DNA from: an uncultured Christensenellaceae bacterium
GTDB taxonomy: Bacteria > Bacillota > Clostridia > Christensenellales > UMGS416
Direction: 5' to 3'
Length of the DNA: 50,635 bases
Assembly: GCA_944376795.1 (NCBI GenBank)
Contig: CALWDW010000030.1
Coordinates: forward strand, 1 to 50,635
The stretch's first letter is position 1. Every line of letters begins with the position of its first letter. The position numbers and the translations under genes were made by a program. The notes under the pieces are model-generated. The model saw only the letters and a program-made list of their open reading frames with translations. It was not told the origin of the DNA and made no database searches. Below, in pieces: positions 15,969 to 25,304 of this stretch.

Positions 15969-16946
15969 ATGAAGTACGATGTGCTGGGCATCGGGACTCC
16001 GGTGTCCGACTACCTGATCAATGTGGAGCATCTGCCCAAGCCCAACTCCGGGGCACGGATGCTGGCCAATGCCTGGCAGTATGGCGGCAAGGTGGCTTCC
16101 GCCATGGCGGCGCTGGGACGTCTGGGGACGCGCTGCGCCATGATGGCCGTGGTGGGCGACGATCCTGACGGCTATGCGCAAAAGCGGGATTTTGAGTTTA
16201 ACGGCGTATCGACCGAGCACCTGATCCTGAAGGAGGGCTTTGAAACCGCCTACTGTGTGGTGATTTCCGACCTGGAGACGGCAGGCCGTTCCATCCTGGG
16301 CTGTCCCCGGAACGTCCCCCGGCTGACGGTGGATATGCTGGATAAGGCCGCGATCCAGGACACGCGGTACCTGCACATCGAAAGCGGCAACGAAGTCAGC
16401 CGGCAGGCCGCCATCTGGTGCCGGGAGGCCGGAGGCCAGATCTGTGTGGATGCCGACGGGTACAATGCCGAGATTGAGGCCATGATTCCCCTGGTGGATA
16501 TTTTCATTCCCTCGGAGTTCTACTACAAGACCCGGTACGGCACGGAGCAGGATCCCCTGGCGTGCTGCCGGGAGATGGCTGCCCAGGGCCCCCACACCGT
16601 CATTATCACCCTGGGAGAGAAGGGCTGCGTGGGCGTCAGCCCCGCCGGAGAGTTCCAGCTGCCCAGCTTCTCCGTGGAGGTGGTGGATACCACCGGCGCA
16701 GGGGACGTGTTCCATGGCGCGTTCCTCTATGGCATGGTCCAGGGCTGGGATGCCCAGCGTGCGGCGCGGTTCGCCTCCGCGTTCGCGGCCATCAAGTGCA
16801 CGGCGGTGGGAGGACGGGCGGCCTTGGCTACCCCGGATATGGTGGAACGCTTTATGGCAGCCGGCGGCAAGCTGTCGGAGGAGGATCGGGCGGTCATTGC
16901 CCAACGTGTGGCTCGGTACAGTAAAATGCCCTACGGCCGAAATTAG
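15969..16946 (+). CDS. PfkB-family carbohydrate kinase
   Basis: 325 residues from ATG 15969, with GGAGGT upstream. It is a ribokinase-fold sugar kinase: N-terminal GIGTPVSDYLINVEHLPKPN, the substrate-side GGKVASAMAALGRLG (signature 1 region), and the ATP/anion-hole motif DTTGAGDVFHGAF (signature 2) with the catalytic aspartate. The family phosphorylates fructose, ribose, 2-keto-3-deoxy sugars or nucleosides. The neighbouring D-galactonate dehydratase would make 2-keto-3-deoxy-D-galactonate, so a KDGal or KDG kinase role is an attractive inference, but it is not proven by any residue I can point to. It has its own promoter and a terminator, so it is transcribed separately from dgoD. Confidence 0.88.
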   Translation: MKYDVLGIGTPVSDYLINVEHLPKPNSGARMLANAWQYGGKVASAMAALGRLGTRCAMMAVVGDDPDGYAQKRDFEFNGVSTEHLILKEGFETAYCVVISDLETAGRSILGCPRNVPRLTVDMLDKAAIQDTRYLHIESGNEVSRQAAIWCREAGGQICVDADGYNAEIEAMIPLVDIFIPSEFYYKTRYGTEQDPLACCREMAAQGPHTVIITLGEKGCVGVSPAGEFQLPSFSVEVVDTTGAGDVFHGAFLYGMVQGWDAQRAARFASAFAAIKCTAVGGRAALATPDMVERFMAAGGKLSEEDRAVIAQRVARYSKMPYGRN

Positions 16947-16977
16947 ACCCGAATGCCCGGGCGACACCGTGGAGAGG

Positions 16978-17024
16978 AAACAAGCGTGCTTTGGCGCCGT
17001 GAGCCGCCGGCACGCCTGTTTTTT
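16978..17024 (+). terminator. Intrinsic terminator of the PfkB gene
   Basis: A stem of GCGTGC (16984-16989) and GCACGC (17010-17015), extendable by AACA/TGTT with one mismatch, is followed by a run of seven T. The rest of the gap up to 17228 contains only a weak TATGAT (17189-17194) that could be the dgoD -10 box. Confidence 0.7.
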
Positions 17025-17228
17025 GGGGGACCGATCGAGGAGGACGGGCACGGCATTTCTCTACAGGCAGAGAGACGGGCGGTTCGCATTGTGCCGGACA
17101 GGGGCCTGCCGTATGACGGATTTTTGCCAGTTGGGGGAGAAATCTGACTTCCTGGATGGGAGTTGGTGACTTTGCCGCGGACATGCGGTATGATGCATAT
17201 GTATGGCAATAAAGGAGGACTTTGTCCC

Positions 17229-18377
17229 ATGAAAATTACGGGAATCGAACTTTTCCGCGTCCCGCCGCGCTGGCTTTTCCTCAAGGTAATGACCGACGAG
17301 GGCATAGAAGGCTGGGGCGAGCCGGTGGTGGAGGGCCGGGCCGCCAGCGTAGAGGCCTGTGTCCGGGAGCTGGAGGACTACTACATCGGCAAGGATCCGC
17401 GGAAAATTGAGGATATGTGGCAGGTGCTCTACCGCAGCGGCTTTTATCGGGGCGGCCCCATCCTGACCTCGGCCATCAGCGGCATCGAGCAGGCCCTTTG
17501 GGATATCAAGGGGAAGGAGTTGGGGGTTCCGGCTCATGATCTTCTGGGCGGGGCGGTCCGGGACAAGATGCAGGTCTACTGTTGGATTGGCGGTGACCGG
17601 CCCCAGGACGTGGGTGTCCAGGCCAAGGAGAAGTGGGATCAGGGTTACCGCGCCATTAAGATGAATGCCACCCCGGAGATCGCTTGGATCGATACCTACA
17701 AGGTGGTGGACGACGTGCTGGCCCGGGTGCAGGAGGTCTACGATACCGTGGGGCGGGATATGCGCATTGCCCTGGATTTCCACGGCCGGGTGCATAAGTC
17801 TATGGCCCGCATCCTGATGAAGGAGCTGGAGCCCATGCGCCTTTTCTTCATTGAGGAGCCGGTGTTAACCGAGAATGAGGAGGCTTTCCGGGAGCTGCGG
17901 AGCATGACCAGCACGCCTATCGCCACCGGCGAGCGCAACTATACCCGCTGGGGCTTTAAGAACATCATTACCGGAGGCGGGGTGGATATCCTGCAGCCTG
18001 ATCTGAGCCATGCCGGGGGACTGCTGGAGTGCAAGAAGATTGCCGCCATGGCCGAAGCCTGGGATATGGTGGTGGCGCCCCACTGCCCGCTGGGTCCCAT
18101 TGCCTTGGCGGCCTGTCTGCAGCTAGATTTCTGCACGCCCAATGCCATGATCCAGGAGCAGAGTTTGGGCATCCACTACAACCAGGGCTCGGATGTGCTG
18201 GACTACCTGGCGGATCCCAGTGTATTTGCCTATGACCACGGCTATGTCCCGCGGCTTACGGGCCCGGGCTTGGGCATCCAGGTCAACGAGGAGAAGGTGC
18301 GGGAGATGGCCCAAATCGGCCACGACTGGAAGAACCCGGTCTGGCGCGTGGAGGACGGCAACCTGGCCGAGTGGTGA
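17229..18377 (+). CDS. dgoD: D-galactonate dehydratase (enolase superfamily)
   Basis: 382 residues from ATG 17229, with AAAGGAGG upstream. It removes water from D-galactonate to give 2-dehydro-3-deoxy-D-galactonate, the second step of the De Ley-Doudoroff route. It follows the E. coli DgoD sequence as I know it almost throughout: PPRWLFLKV, GWGEPVVEGRA, FYRGGPIL, DIKGKELGVP, LDFHGRV (metal-ligand Asp and catalytic His), FIEEPV (Glu), ATGERN (Glu), QPDLSHAGG, APHCPLGPIALAACLQLDF (catalytic His), and the ending WRVEDGNLAEW. The length is normal for the family. It is first in a run with two GH50-like glycosidases (63 and 37 base gaps). No dgoA aldolase or galactose dehydrogenase gene is in the window. 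Confidence 0.95.
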   Translation: MKITGIELFRVPPRWLFLKVMTDEGIEGWGEPVVEGRAASVEACVRELEDYYIGKDPRKIEDMWQVLYRSGFYRGGPILTSAISGIEQALWDIKGKELGVPAHDLLGGAVRDKMQVYCWIGGDRPQDVGVQAKEKWDQGYRAIKMNATPEIAWIDTYKVVDDVLARVQEVYDTVGRDMRIALDFHGRVHKSMARILMKELEPMRLFFIEEPVLTENEEAFRELRSMTSTPIATGERNYTRWGFKNIITGGGVDILQPDLSHAGGLLECKKIAAMAEAWDMVVAPHCPLGPIALAACLQLDFCTPNAMIQEQSLGIHYNQGSDVLDYLADPSVFAYDHGYVPRLTGPGLGIQVNEEKVREMAQIGHDWKNPVWRVEDGNLAEW

Positions 18378-18440
18378 AGCCGCCAGAGCTATCGCTGGGG
18401 CGATCCGCCCCTTGAGGAATTTGCATAAGGAGGAACTACC

Positions 18441-20459
18441 ATGCGTACGCTGCATGTCAAAGATCTCCCGCTGGTGGGAGGAGCCAAGCTGCTGGAGGCT
18501 GCAGAGGACGGCGGCGTTTTCTGCCTGCCGGCGGAGGGCGGCGGTTTTGACCTGTCCTCCATGGCTGACGCCAAGGAGCGGTACTTTATCGCGGATATAC
18601 AGGTGCAGGAGGAGCACTGCCTGCCCTTCCACTTCTATGTTTGGCCCAAGGATGCCGCCCCAGGGGAGGATGCAACCTTCCGCCTGCGCTTCGGGTTGAC
18701 GCCCGGCATCCGGCTGCGTGTCTGCATCGATCTTAATTGGCTGAACGCCGAGACCCTTTTTCCGGAGCACGCGCCCCTGCAGCATAAGGTGGTCTGCCAC
18801 GGCGGGCGGGTAGAACGGGATAACGTGGGACGCATCACCTTTACCAACCGGCAGTGTTTCCACGACGTGAAGGTATTTTTCTCCGACTTCACTCTGTCGG
18901 ATGAGCCCCCTGCCGAGTATCCTCTCCCCAAGGTTAAGCTCATTGATGAGCTGGGTCAGTACATTCCCAAGGAATGGCCCGGGAAGGTCAAGGGTCTGGA
19001 GGATCTCAAGGCCCGTCTGCACGCCGTACTGGAGGGAGTTCCCAATGCCTATCCGCACGATGACTGGAATCGGTGGGGCGGCTGGAAGAAGAAGCGCCTC
19101 ACCCCGGGAACCGGGTACTTTACCGCCAAGAAGGATGGGCACCGCTGGTATCTGGTGGATCCTGACGGCTATGCCTACATCTGCCACGGCCCCACCGGGG
19201 TACGCATTCTGGCCGATGCCCGGGTGGACCAGGTGGAGGATCTGCTCACCTATCTTCCTGAGGAGACCGCGGAGAATGCCCGCATGTTCAAGGGACGGCC
19301 TATGCCCTGGAAGATTGAAGGCCCCTGGACGCCCAAGCACTTCTCCTATATTCAGTCCAATATGGAAAAGGTCTTTGGCAAGGATTGGTGGCCCATTTGG
19401 GCGGATATCCTGACCCGACAGATTAAGAGCCACGGCATGAACTGCCTGGGTATTGGCTGTGATCCTGACTTTATCGAGGCGGCGAAGATTCCCTACGTGT
19501 CCAGCCTGCCCAAGTTCCCCGAGACCGAGACCAAGATTTTTCGGGATTTCCCCGACGTATTCAGCGACGAGTACCGCCGCAACGCGGAGGCCTCCGCCCA
19601 GGCGCTGGCCGATAAGGCCGAGGATCCCTATATGATCGGCTACTTCCTGCGCAATGAGCCCGCCTGGGCCTTTGTGGACGGGCTGGTGATCGCCGACGAG
19701 GTGCTGCGCAATCCGGAGCCTACTGCTTGCCGGGTACATCTGATTCGCGACCTGCGGGAGAAGTATGGCTCTATCCAGGCACTGAACGCCGCCTGGGGCA
19801 GCAACTTTGCCTCTTTTGACGCGCTGATGCAGCCCCACGCGGATGTATCCAAGTGGTCACCCGCCGCCAGCGAGGACATGCATGCCTTCTCCCGGAAGAT
19901 GATCGCGGCCTATGTGGGCATCCCCTCCAAGGCTTGCCGCGCCGTGGATCCCAACCATATGATCCTAGGTATGCGCTGGGCGTGGATCTCGGATCCGGAC
20001 ATCGTGGCCGGTTGGGAGAACTTTGATGTATTCTCCATCAACTGCTATGCCTTTGATCCCACTGTAGCCATCGAACGGGTGCGGGAACTGGGCGTGGATC
20101 TGCCGGTAATGATCGGGGAGTTCCACTTTGGCAGCCTGGAAAGCGGCCTGCTTTCCACCGGACTCAAGGCCGTTACCAGCCAGGCCGAGCGGGGGGTGGC
20201 TTACCGCCATTATGTGGAGACCGGCGCTGCCCATCCCATGGGCGTCAGTTTCCAGTACTTCCAGTGCTATGACCAGTTTGCCCTGGGACGCTTTGACGGC
20301 GAGAATTACAATATTGGCCTCTTTGACGTCTGTTCCCAGCCCTATGCGGACATGATGCGGGCTATCCAGGAGGCCAGCGCCCACATCTATCCCGTGGCGG
20401 CCGGGGAGGAGACCCCCTATGCCCGGGAGGCCCAGTCCATTCCCGTGATCGGATTCTAG
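18441..20459 (+). CDS. GH50-like (beta-agarase-related) glycoside hydrolase, first of a tandem pair
   Basis: 672 residues, no signal peptide, ATG 18441 with AAGGAGG upstream. An N-terminal beta-sandwich region (1-180) precedes a GH-A clan TIM barrel. The likely acid/base is Glu406 in GYFLRNEPAWAF and the likely nucleophile Glu560 in VMIGEFHFGSLESG; the GEFHFG block is characteristic of GH50 exo-agarases and their relatives. Other landmarks are FRDFPDVFS and FQCYDQFALGRFDGENYNIGL near the end. GH50 enzymes release neoagarobiose from agar-type galactans; since the protein appears cytoplasmic and diverged, I only claim a beta-galactoside-type exo-glycosidase. It lies between dgoD and a paralogue, which points to galactose-derived substrates. 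Confidence 0.8.
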   Translation: MRTLHVKDLPLVGGAKLLEAAEDGGVFCLPAEGGGFDLSSMADAKERYFIADIQVQEEHCLPFHFYVWPKDAAPGEDATFRLRFGLTPGIRLRVCIDLNWLNAETLFPEHAPLQHKVVCHGGRVERDNVGRITFTNRQCFHDVKVFFSDFTLSDEPPAEYPLPKVKLIDELGQYIPKEWPGKVKGLEDLKARLHAVLEGVPNAYPHDDWNRWGGWKKKRLTPGTGYFTAKKDGHRWYLVDPDGYAYICHGPTGVRILADARVDQVEDLLTYLPEETAENARMFKGRPMPWKIEGPWTPKHFSYIQSNMEKVFGKDWWPIWADILTRQIKSHGMNCLGIGCDPDFIEAAKIPYVSSLPKFPETETKIFRDFPDVFSDEYRRNAEASAQALADKAEDPYMIGYFLRNEPAWAFVDGLVIADEVLRNPEPTACRVHLIRDLREKYGSIQALNAAWGSNFASFDALMQPHADVSKWSPAASEDMHAFSRKMIAAYVGIPSKACRAVDPNHMILGMRWAWISDPDIVAGWENFDVFSINCYAFDPTVAIERVRELGVDLPVMIGEFHFGSLESGLLSTGLKAVTSQAERGVAYRHYVETGAAHPMGVSFQYFQCYDQFALGRFDGENYNIGLFDVCSQPYADMMRAIQEASAHIYPVAAGEETPYAREAQSIPVIGF

Positions 20460-20496
20460 TTTTCCCCAAACTTGATTTGATAGAGAGGAGAACCCT

Positions 20497-22518
20497 ATGC
20501 AGCGCATTGTGATTACCCAGCAGCCCCTGATTCAGGGGGCCAAGATCCTGGAGGCCGGCCAGGGGGAGGCCACCGTTCTTTTCCCCAAGGAGAGCGGCGG
20601 TTTCGATATGCCCCAGATTGCCGGGGCCAAGGAGCGCTATCTCGTCTTTGACCTGGAGGTGCTGGAGGACCACTCCAATACCATGGATCTCTTCGTATGG
20701 ACCGCCGACGCCAAGGAAGGCGATCCCTTTACCTTTAACCTCCGCTTCGGCGTACTGCCCCGCGTGAAGGCCAAGATCTGCATCGACCTGACCTGGCTGG
20801 ATGCCCGGGTGCTTTTCCCGGAGCGCAATCCCGGCCAGCTGAAGGTGGTCTGCCACGGCGGCCGTGTGGACGCCGATAACATTGGCAAGGTGACCTTCGT
20901 CAACTATCCTTCCTTCCACGATGTAAAGATCCGCGTGTCGGATATGATTCTCACCGATGAGGAGCCCAAGGAGTATCCCCTGCCCGATGTTAAGCTCATT
21001 GATGAACTGGGCCAGTGGAAGGGCAAGGATTGGCCGGGAAAGGTCAAGGATCTGGAGGACCTGAAGAAGCGACTCAATGACGTCATCGCCAATGTTCCCG
21101 ACGCCTATCCCTATCCCGACTGGGATAAGTGGGGCGGCTGGCTGGGCAAGAAGCTGGCGGAGGGTACCGGCTTCTTCACCAGCAAGAAGGAGAACGGACG
21201 CTGGTGGCTGGTGGATCCGGACGGCTACGCCTTTATTAGCACTGGCCCGGACTGCACCGGCCCCTCCTGCGATGCCCGCATCGACCTGGTAGAAAAGTTC
21301 ATGGACTGGCTGCCCGACCGCAACGACCCGGCCTACGCTTCCATGTATAGCGCACGGGAAATGCCGGACGACAGCGAGCGCCGCTGGAAGCCCGTCCACT
21401 TCTCCTTCATCCAGGCCAACCTCTATCGGGTGTTTGGCGAGAACTGGTGGGACAAGTGGGTGCAGGTGGTGGTGCGCCAGCTCAAGAGCCACGGCATCAA
21501 TACCCTGGCCAACTGGTCAGATCCCCGGCTGCAGAGCCAGGCGGGCATGCCCTATGTTACCAGCCTCCCGCACTTCCCGGAGACCGAGCTGAAGATTTTC
21601 CGCGACTTCCCCGATGTGCTCAGCCCCGAGTATGCCGAGAACGCCCAGATCTCTGCCCAGGAGCTGGCCGCCCGGAAGGATGACCCCTATATGATCGGCT
21701 ACTTCCTGCGCAATGAGCCCTCTTGGGCCTTCGTGGACAATCTGTGTATCGCTGACGAGGTGATGTACAATCCTGCCCAGAGCGTCTGCCGTGCCAAGCT
21801 CATTGAGACCTTGCAGGCCCAGTATGGCACGATTCAGGCCCTGAACGCCGCCTGGGGCCGGGACTTTGCCTCCTTTGACGACCTGAAGAAGCCCTATTCC
21901 AAGGTCTCCTCCTGGAGCGACGCTGCCCGGGAAGACATGCGCGCCTTCTCCCGCCGGATGCTGGACGCCTATGTCTCCATCCCCTCCAAGGCCTGCCGCG
22001 CCGTGGATCCCAACCACATGATCCTGGGCATGCGCTGGGCCTGGATCTCGGATCCGGATCTCACCACCGGATGGCAGAACTTTGACGCCTTCTCCATCAA
22101 CTGCTATGCCATCGATCCCACCCGCAGCATCCAGAATGTGGAGAACCTTGGCGTGGATCTGCCGGTGATGATCGGCGAATTCCACTTTGGCAGCCTGGAG
22201 AGCGGCCTGCCTGCCACCGGCCTGGAGGGCGTGGCGACCCAAAAGGATCGGGGCATCGCCTACCGCTGCTATGTGGAGAATATGGCCAAGCATCCCTACG
22301 GCACGGGCTGCCATTACTTCCAGTTCTACGACCAGTTCGCCCTGGGACGCTTCGACGGGGAGAATTACAATATTGGCCTCTTTGACGTCTGCACCCAGCC
22401 CTATGAGGATATGATGGCCGCCATCTATGAGTGCGGCAAGCATATCTACCGGGTGGCCGACGGTCAGGAGGAGCCCTATGCCGAGAAGCCTGTCAGCATC
22501 CCCATGATCGCCTACTAG
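20497..22518 (+). CDS. GH50-like glycoside hydrolase, second of a tandem pair
   Basis: 673 residues from ATG 20497, with GAGAGGAG before it. It is a clear paralogue of the gene just upstream: same length, same domain layout, and long identical blocks such as ACRAVDPNHMILGMRWAWIS and YDQFALGRFDGENYNIGLFD. The likely catalytic pair is Glu407 (LRNEPSWAF) and Glu561 (MIGEFHFGSLESG). Differences are concentrated in the N-terminal third and in loops, for example GPDCTGPSCDARIDLVEK against GPTGVRILADARVDQVED, so the two may recognise different linkages or chain lengths. The gene is 37 bases downstream of its copy, without a terminator, and ends at a strong one, so the operon is dgoD plus the two hydrolases. 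Confidence 0.8.
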   Translation: MQRIVITQQPLIQGAKILEAGQGEATVLFPKESGGFDMPQIAGAKERYLVFDLEVLEDHSNTMDLFVWTADAKEGDPFTFNLRFGVLPRVKAKICIDLTWLDARVLFPERNPGQLKVVCHGGRVDADNIGKVTFVNYPSFHDVKIRVSDMILTDEEPKEYPLPDVKLIDELGQWKGKDWPGKVKDLEDLKKRLNDVIANVPDAYPYPDWDKWGGWLGKKLAEGTGFFTSKKENGRWWLVDPDGYAFISTGPDCTGPSCDARIDLVEKFMDWLPDRNDPAYASMYSAREMPDDSERRWKPVHFSFIQANLYRVFGENWWDKWVQVVVRQLKSHGINTLANWSDPRLQSQAGMPYVTSLPHFPETELKIFRDFPDVLSPEYAENAQISAQELAARKDDPYMIGYFLRNEPSWAFVDNLCIADEVMYNPAQSVCRAKLIETLQAQYGTIQALNAAWGRDFASFDDLKKPYSKVSSWSDAAREDMRAFSRRMLDAYVSIPSKACRAVDPNHMILGMRWAWISDPDLTTGWQNFDAFSINCYAIDPTRSIQNVENLGVDLPVMIGEFHFGSLESGLPATGLEGVATQKDRGIAYRCYVENMAKHPYGTGCHYFQFYDQFALGRFDGENYNIGLFDVCTQPYEDMMAAIYECGKHIYRVADGQEEPYAEKPVSIPMIAY

Positions 22519-22564
22519 CGGAAGCGCCGCGGAGGCTCCGTCGCTTCCCCGGAACCTAAGACGC

Positions 22565-22596
22565 GCCCGGCGGGAGGCTTCTCCCGTCGGGCTTTT
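22565..22596 (+). terminator. Intrinsic terminator of the dgoD-GH50-like operon
   Basis: GCCCGGCGGGAG and CTCCCGTCGGGC form a 12-base stem (one G-T pair) with a GCTT loop, followed by TTTT. Confidence 0.9.
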
Positions 22597-22645
22597 GCGT
22601 AAAAGGGCCCATGGAATGGCCCAATCTATCCAAGGAGGTATTGCA

Positions 22646-23452
22646 ATGCAAGTTCGCTGGGAGTACTTAACGCCGCCGGAGTTTAAGAAGCTGGCCAAAG
22701 AGGAACAGATCTGCATCCTGCCCATCGGTTCCCTGGAGCGCCATGGCGAGCATATGCCCTATGGCACCGATGCCCTGGTGGCCCATGAAATCGCCCTGCG
22801 TGCCGCGCAGATAGAACCCTGTGTGGTTTTCCCCCACTATTGGTTTGGCCAGGTGCATGAGGCCGCGGCCTTTGCCGGCGCCATCAATTTCCCCACGCGC
22901 CTGCTTCTGGAGATGCTGGAGGTGCTGCTGGATCAGATTGCCCATAATGGGTTTAAGAAGATCGTCATCCTCAGCGGCCATGGCGGGAACACCCATTTCC
23001 TGGACTACTTTGCCATGTCCCAGCTGGATCGGGAGGTGGACTACACCCTCTACATTCTTCGCGGGGTAGGGAAGCATACCCGGGCACTGGGGAATCTTTA
23101 CGACACCACGCCGGGCCATGCCGGTGAGTCGGAGACCAGCAACTGCATGGCCGTGACCCCCGACGGCGTGGTGAAGATGGAGCAGCAGATTTATGAGGAG
23201 CCCATCCTGCCCAAGTATGACCTGGAGAAGGCGCTGCCCGGGGTGCACTCAGGACTGTGGTGGTACGCCAAGTACCCGGAGAATGTCACCGAAAGTCCCT
23301 CCTATGCCACCAAGGAGAAGGGAGAGGCCATGATTCAGGCGCGGGCCCAGGATGTTGCCGAGACCCTGCGGGCCATCAAGGCCGACACGCTGCTGCCCAC
23401 GCTGCAGCGGGAGTATTACGACCGGGTACGCAAGGTGCGTGACGGCGAATAG
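22646..23452 (+). CDS. Creatininase-family amidohydrolase-like protein
   Basis: 268 residues from ATG 22646, with a perfect AAGGAGGT site. Creatininase-fold signatures are clear: CILPIGSLERHGEHMPYGTD (metal-binding Glu, His and Asp), ILSGHGGNTHFLDYF and TPGHAGESETSNCM. The family opens cyclic amides or lactone-like and keto rings: creatinine, FAPy intermediates, mycofactocin precursors (MftE), and a diketo-inositol in Thermotoga IolN. No creatine or riboflavin-type partner genes are adjacent; the immediate neighbours are glycosidases and dgoD. I therefore infer a sugar-derived cyclic substrate, perhaps a lactone, but this is speculative. It has terminators on both sides, so it forms its own transcription unit. 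Confidence 0.85.
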   Translation: MQVRWEYLTPPEFKKLAKEEQICILPIGSLERHGEHMPYGTDALVAHEIALRAAQIEPCVVFPHYWFGQVHEAAAFAGAINFPTRLLLEMLEVLLDQIAHNGFKKIVILSGHGGNTHFLDYFAMSQLDREVDYTLYILRGVGKHTRALGNLYDTTPGHAGESETSNCMAVTPDGVVKMEQQIYEEPILPKYDLEKALPGVHSGLWWYAKYPENVTESPSYATKEKGEAMIQARAQDVAETLRAIKADTLLPTLQREYYDRVRKVRDGE

Positions 23453-23476
23453 CCATCTGCTGGCTGTTAAGCATAG

Positions 23477-23514
23477 GGAGGCTGCCGGGTTTCCGGCAGT
23501 CTCCTTCTTTTTTT
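23477..23514 (+). terminator. Intrinsic terminator of the creatininase-family gene
   Basis: GGAGGCTGCCGG and CCGGCAGTCTCC pair over a GTTT loop and are followed by TTCTTTTTTT. Confidence 0.92.
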
Positions 23515-23557
23515 GGCGGAATAAGTCAAGTCTATCAATGGCGGTTGTCACCTAAAA

Positions 23558-23566
23558 TGCTATAAT
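23558..23566 (+). promoter_or_regulatory. Extended -10 promoter element of glpK
   Basis: TGC-TATAAT, an extended -10, lies 34 bases before the glpK start. There is no good -35 at the usual distance (TTGTCA at 23545 is only 10 bases away), which is typical for an extended -10 promoter. Confidence 0.6.
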
Positions 23567-23599
23567 AGGGCTATGAAAATAAGGGTATAGGAGGCTCCC

Positions 23600-25099
23600 A
23601 TGAAGTATATTGCCGCCTTAGACCAGGGTACTACCAGCAGCCGCAGCGTTCTTTTCGATGAGGAGGGGAAGATCCACGCGATCCGTGCACGGGAGTTTCC
23701 CCAGATCTATCCCCAGCCCGGGTGGGTGGAGCACGATCCCTATGATATCCTGACAAGCCAGGAAGCCACCTTGGCTCAGGTGGTACGGGACAGCGGCGTG
23801 CGGGTAGAGGACATTGCCGCCATCGGCATCACCAACCAACGGGAGACCACCATCATTTGGGAGAAGGATACCGGGCGGCCCATTTATAACGCCATCGTCT
23901 GGCAGTGCCGGAGGACCGCGGATATCTGTCAGCGGCTCATGGACGAGGGGCATACCGAGATGATCCGCAGCAAGACGGGACTGCTGATTGACGCTTACTT
24001 TTCCGGGACCAAGATCCGGTGGATTCTCGACCACGTCCCCGGGGCCCAGGAGCGGGCCGAGCGGGGAGAGCTCCTCTTTGGTACGGTGGATACCTGGTTG
24101 CTTTGGAACTTTACCAGCGGTCATGTACACCGCACCGATTACACCAATGCTTCCCGCACCATGCTGTTCAACATCCACACCCTGGACTGGGATGCGGAGA
24201 TCCTGGAGCTGCTGAGGATTCCCCGGGCCATGCTGCCGGAGATTCAGCCCTCCATGAGCGAGTTTGGCCTGCTTTCCAGCTCGATCCTGGGTCGGCATAT
24301 TCCGGTAACCGGCGTGGCGGGGGACCAGCAGGCCGCTCTCTTCGGCCAGGCGTGTTTTTCTCGAGGCACGGTCAAGAATACCTATGGCACGGGCTGTTTC
24401 CTGCTGATGAATACCGGGGCTTCTCCGGCGGTTTCCCGAAGCGGGTTGCTGACCACCGTAGCTTGTTCCTCCAAGGAGCGGGTGGAGTATGTGCTGGAAG
24501 GATCCATTTTCATGGGGGGCGCCTCCGTGCAGTGGCTGCGGGATGAGATGAAGATGATTGAGACCTCAGCCCAGAGCGAGGAAATTGCGCGCCAGGTGGA
24601 GGATACTGGCGGCGTCTACCTGGTGCCGGCCTTTGCGGGGCTGGGGGCGCCTTGGTGGGACATGTATGCTCGGGGAACCTTGGTGGGTATGACCCGGGGC
24701 ACTGGCCGCGCGCATATCGTACGGGCCACTCTGGAGTCCATTGCCTACCAGACACGGGATGTGCTGGAGGCCATGGAGCGGGATGCGGGAATGAAGATTT
24801 CCTCTCTCAAGGTGGACGGCGGCGCCTGTGCCAACGATTTGCTGATGCAGTTCCAGGCGGATATTCTACCCACCCAAGTCTTCCGTCCGGCCTGTATTGA
24901 GACCACAGCCCTGGGCGCGGCCTATTGCGCGGGGCTGATGGCCGGGGTATGGGATAACCGGGAGGTCATCGCCAAGAACTGGAAGTGCCAGCGGGTTTTC
25001 ACCCCTGCCATGGAAGCCGGTCGGCGAGAGGAACTCTATGACGGCTGGAAGCGCGCCGTCTCCTGCGCCCAGGGCTGGGCCCTGCCGGGACGCGGTTAG
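23600..25099 (+). CDS. glpK: Glycerol kinase
   Basis: 499 residues, the normal length for GlpK. It phosphorylates glycerol to sn-glycerol 3-phosphate with ATP. Diagnostic segments are [18 protein letters not shown] (phosphate 1 loop), [92 protein letters not shown] (adenosine region) and [18 protein letters not shown]. The FGK motif family signature region is intact. The start codon has AGGAGG in front. No glpF, glpD or regulator sits beside it, so glycerol entry and oxidation are encoded elsewhere. It has its own promoter; the FMN-riboswitch promoter follows within a few bases of the stop, without an obvious terminator. Confidence 0.95.
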   Translation: MKYIAALDQGTTSSRSVLFDEEGKIHAIRAREFPQIYPQPGWVEHDPYDILTSQEATLAQVVRDSGVRVEDIAAIGITNQRETTIIWEKDTGRPIYNAIVWQCRRTADICQRLMDEGHTEMIRSKTGLLIDAYFSGTKIRWILDHVPGAQERAERGELLFGTVDTWLLWNFTSGHVHRTDYTNASRTMLFNIHTLDWDAEILELLRIPRAMLPEIQPSMSEFGLLSSSILGRHIPVTGVAGDQQAALFGQACFSRGTVKNTYGTGCFLLMNTGASPAVSRSGLLTTVACSSKERVEYVLEGSIFMGGASVQWLRDEMKMIETSAQSEEIARQVEDTGGVYLVPAFAGLGAPWWDMYARGTLVGMTRGTGRAHIVRATLESIAYQTRDVLEAMERDAGMKISSLKVDGGACANDLLMQFQADILPTQVFRPACIETTALGAAYCAGLMAGVWDNREVIAKNWKCQRVFTPAMEAGRREELYDGWKRAVSCAQGWALPGRG

Positions 25100-25102
25100 G
25101 GC

Positions 25103-25131
25103 TTGACAAGGCCGGGACAGCTGCATATACT
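25103..25131 (+). promoter_or_regulatory. Promoter of the FMN riboswitch-ribU transcript
   Basis: Perfect TTGACA (25103-25108), a 17-base spacer and TATACT (25126-25131). Confidence 0.85.
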
Positions 25132-25145
25132 AAAAGGGTAGAGCC

Positions 25146-25285
25146 TGTTTCGGGGCGGAGTGAAATTCTCCACTGGCGGTAATGGGCGGCCTGCCGGCCG
25201 TCACGAGCCCGCGAACCCAGCGATGTGCTGGGCCGAGTCCGGGGATCCCGGCGCCAACGGTCAGAGTCCGGAAGAAAGAAACGGT
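25146..25285 (+). ncRNA. FMN riboswitch (RFN element)
   Basis: The conserved RFN core is present in order: GGGGCGGAGTGAAATTC, CCACTGGCGGTAAT, GAGCCCGCGA, CCGAGTCCGG, GCCAACGGTCAGAGTCCGGA and a closing AAGAAAGAAAC. GTTTC (about 25147-25151) pairs with GAAAC near 25280 to close P1. It is followed by a terminator hairpin and then ribU. Binding of flavin mononucleotide should favour termination and so shut off riboflavin uptake when flavin is plentiful. Confidence 0.95.
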
Positions 25286-25304
25286 GTTTTGCTTTGTCGG
25301 CGCG

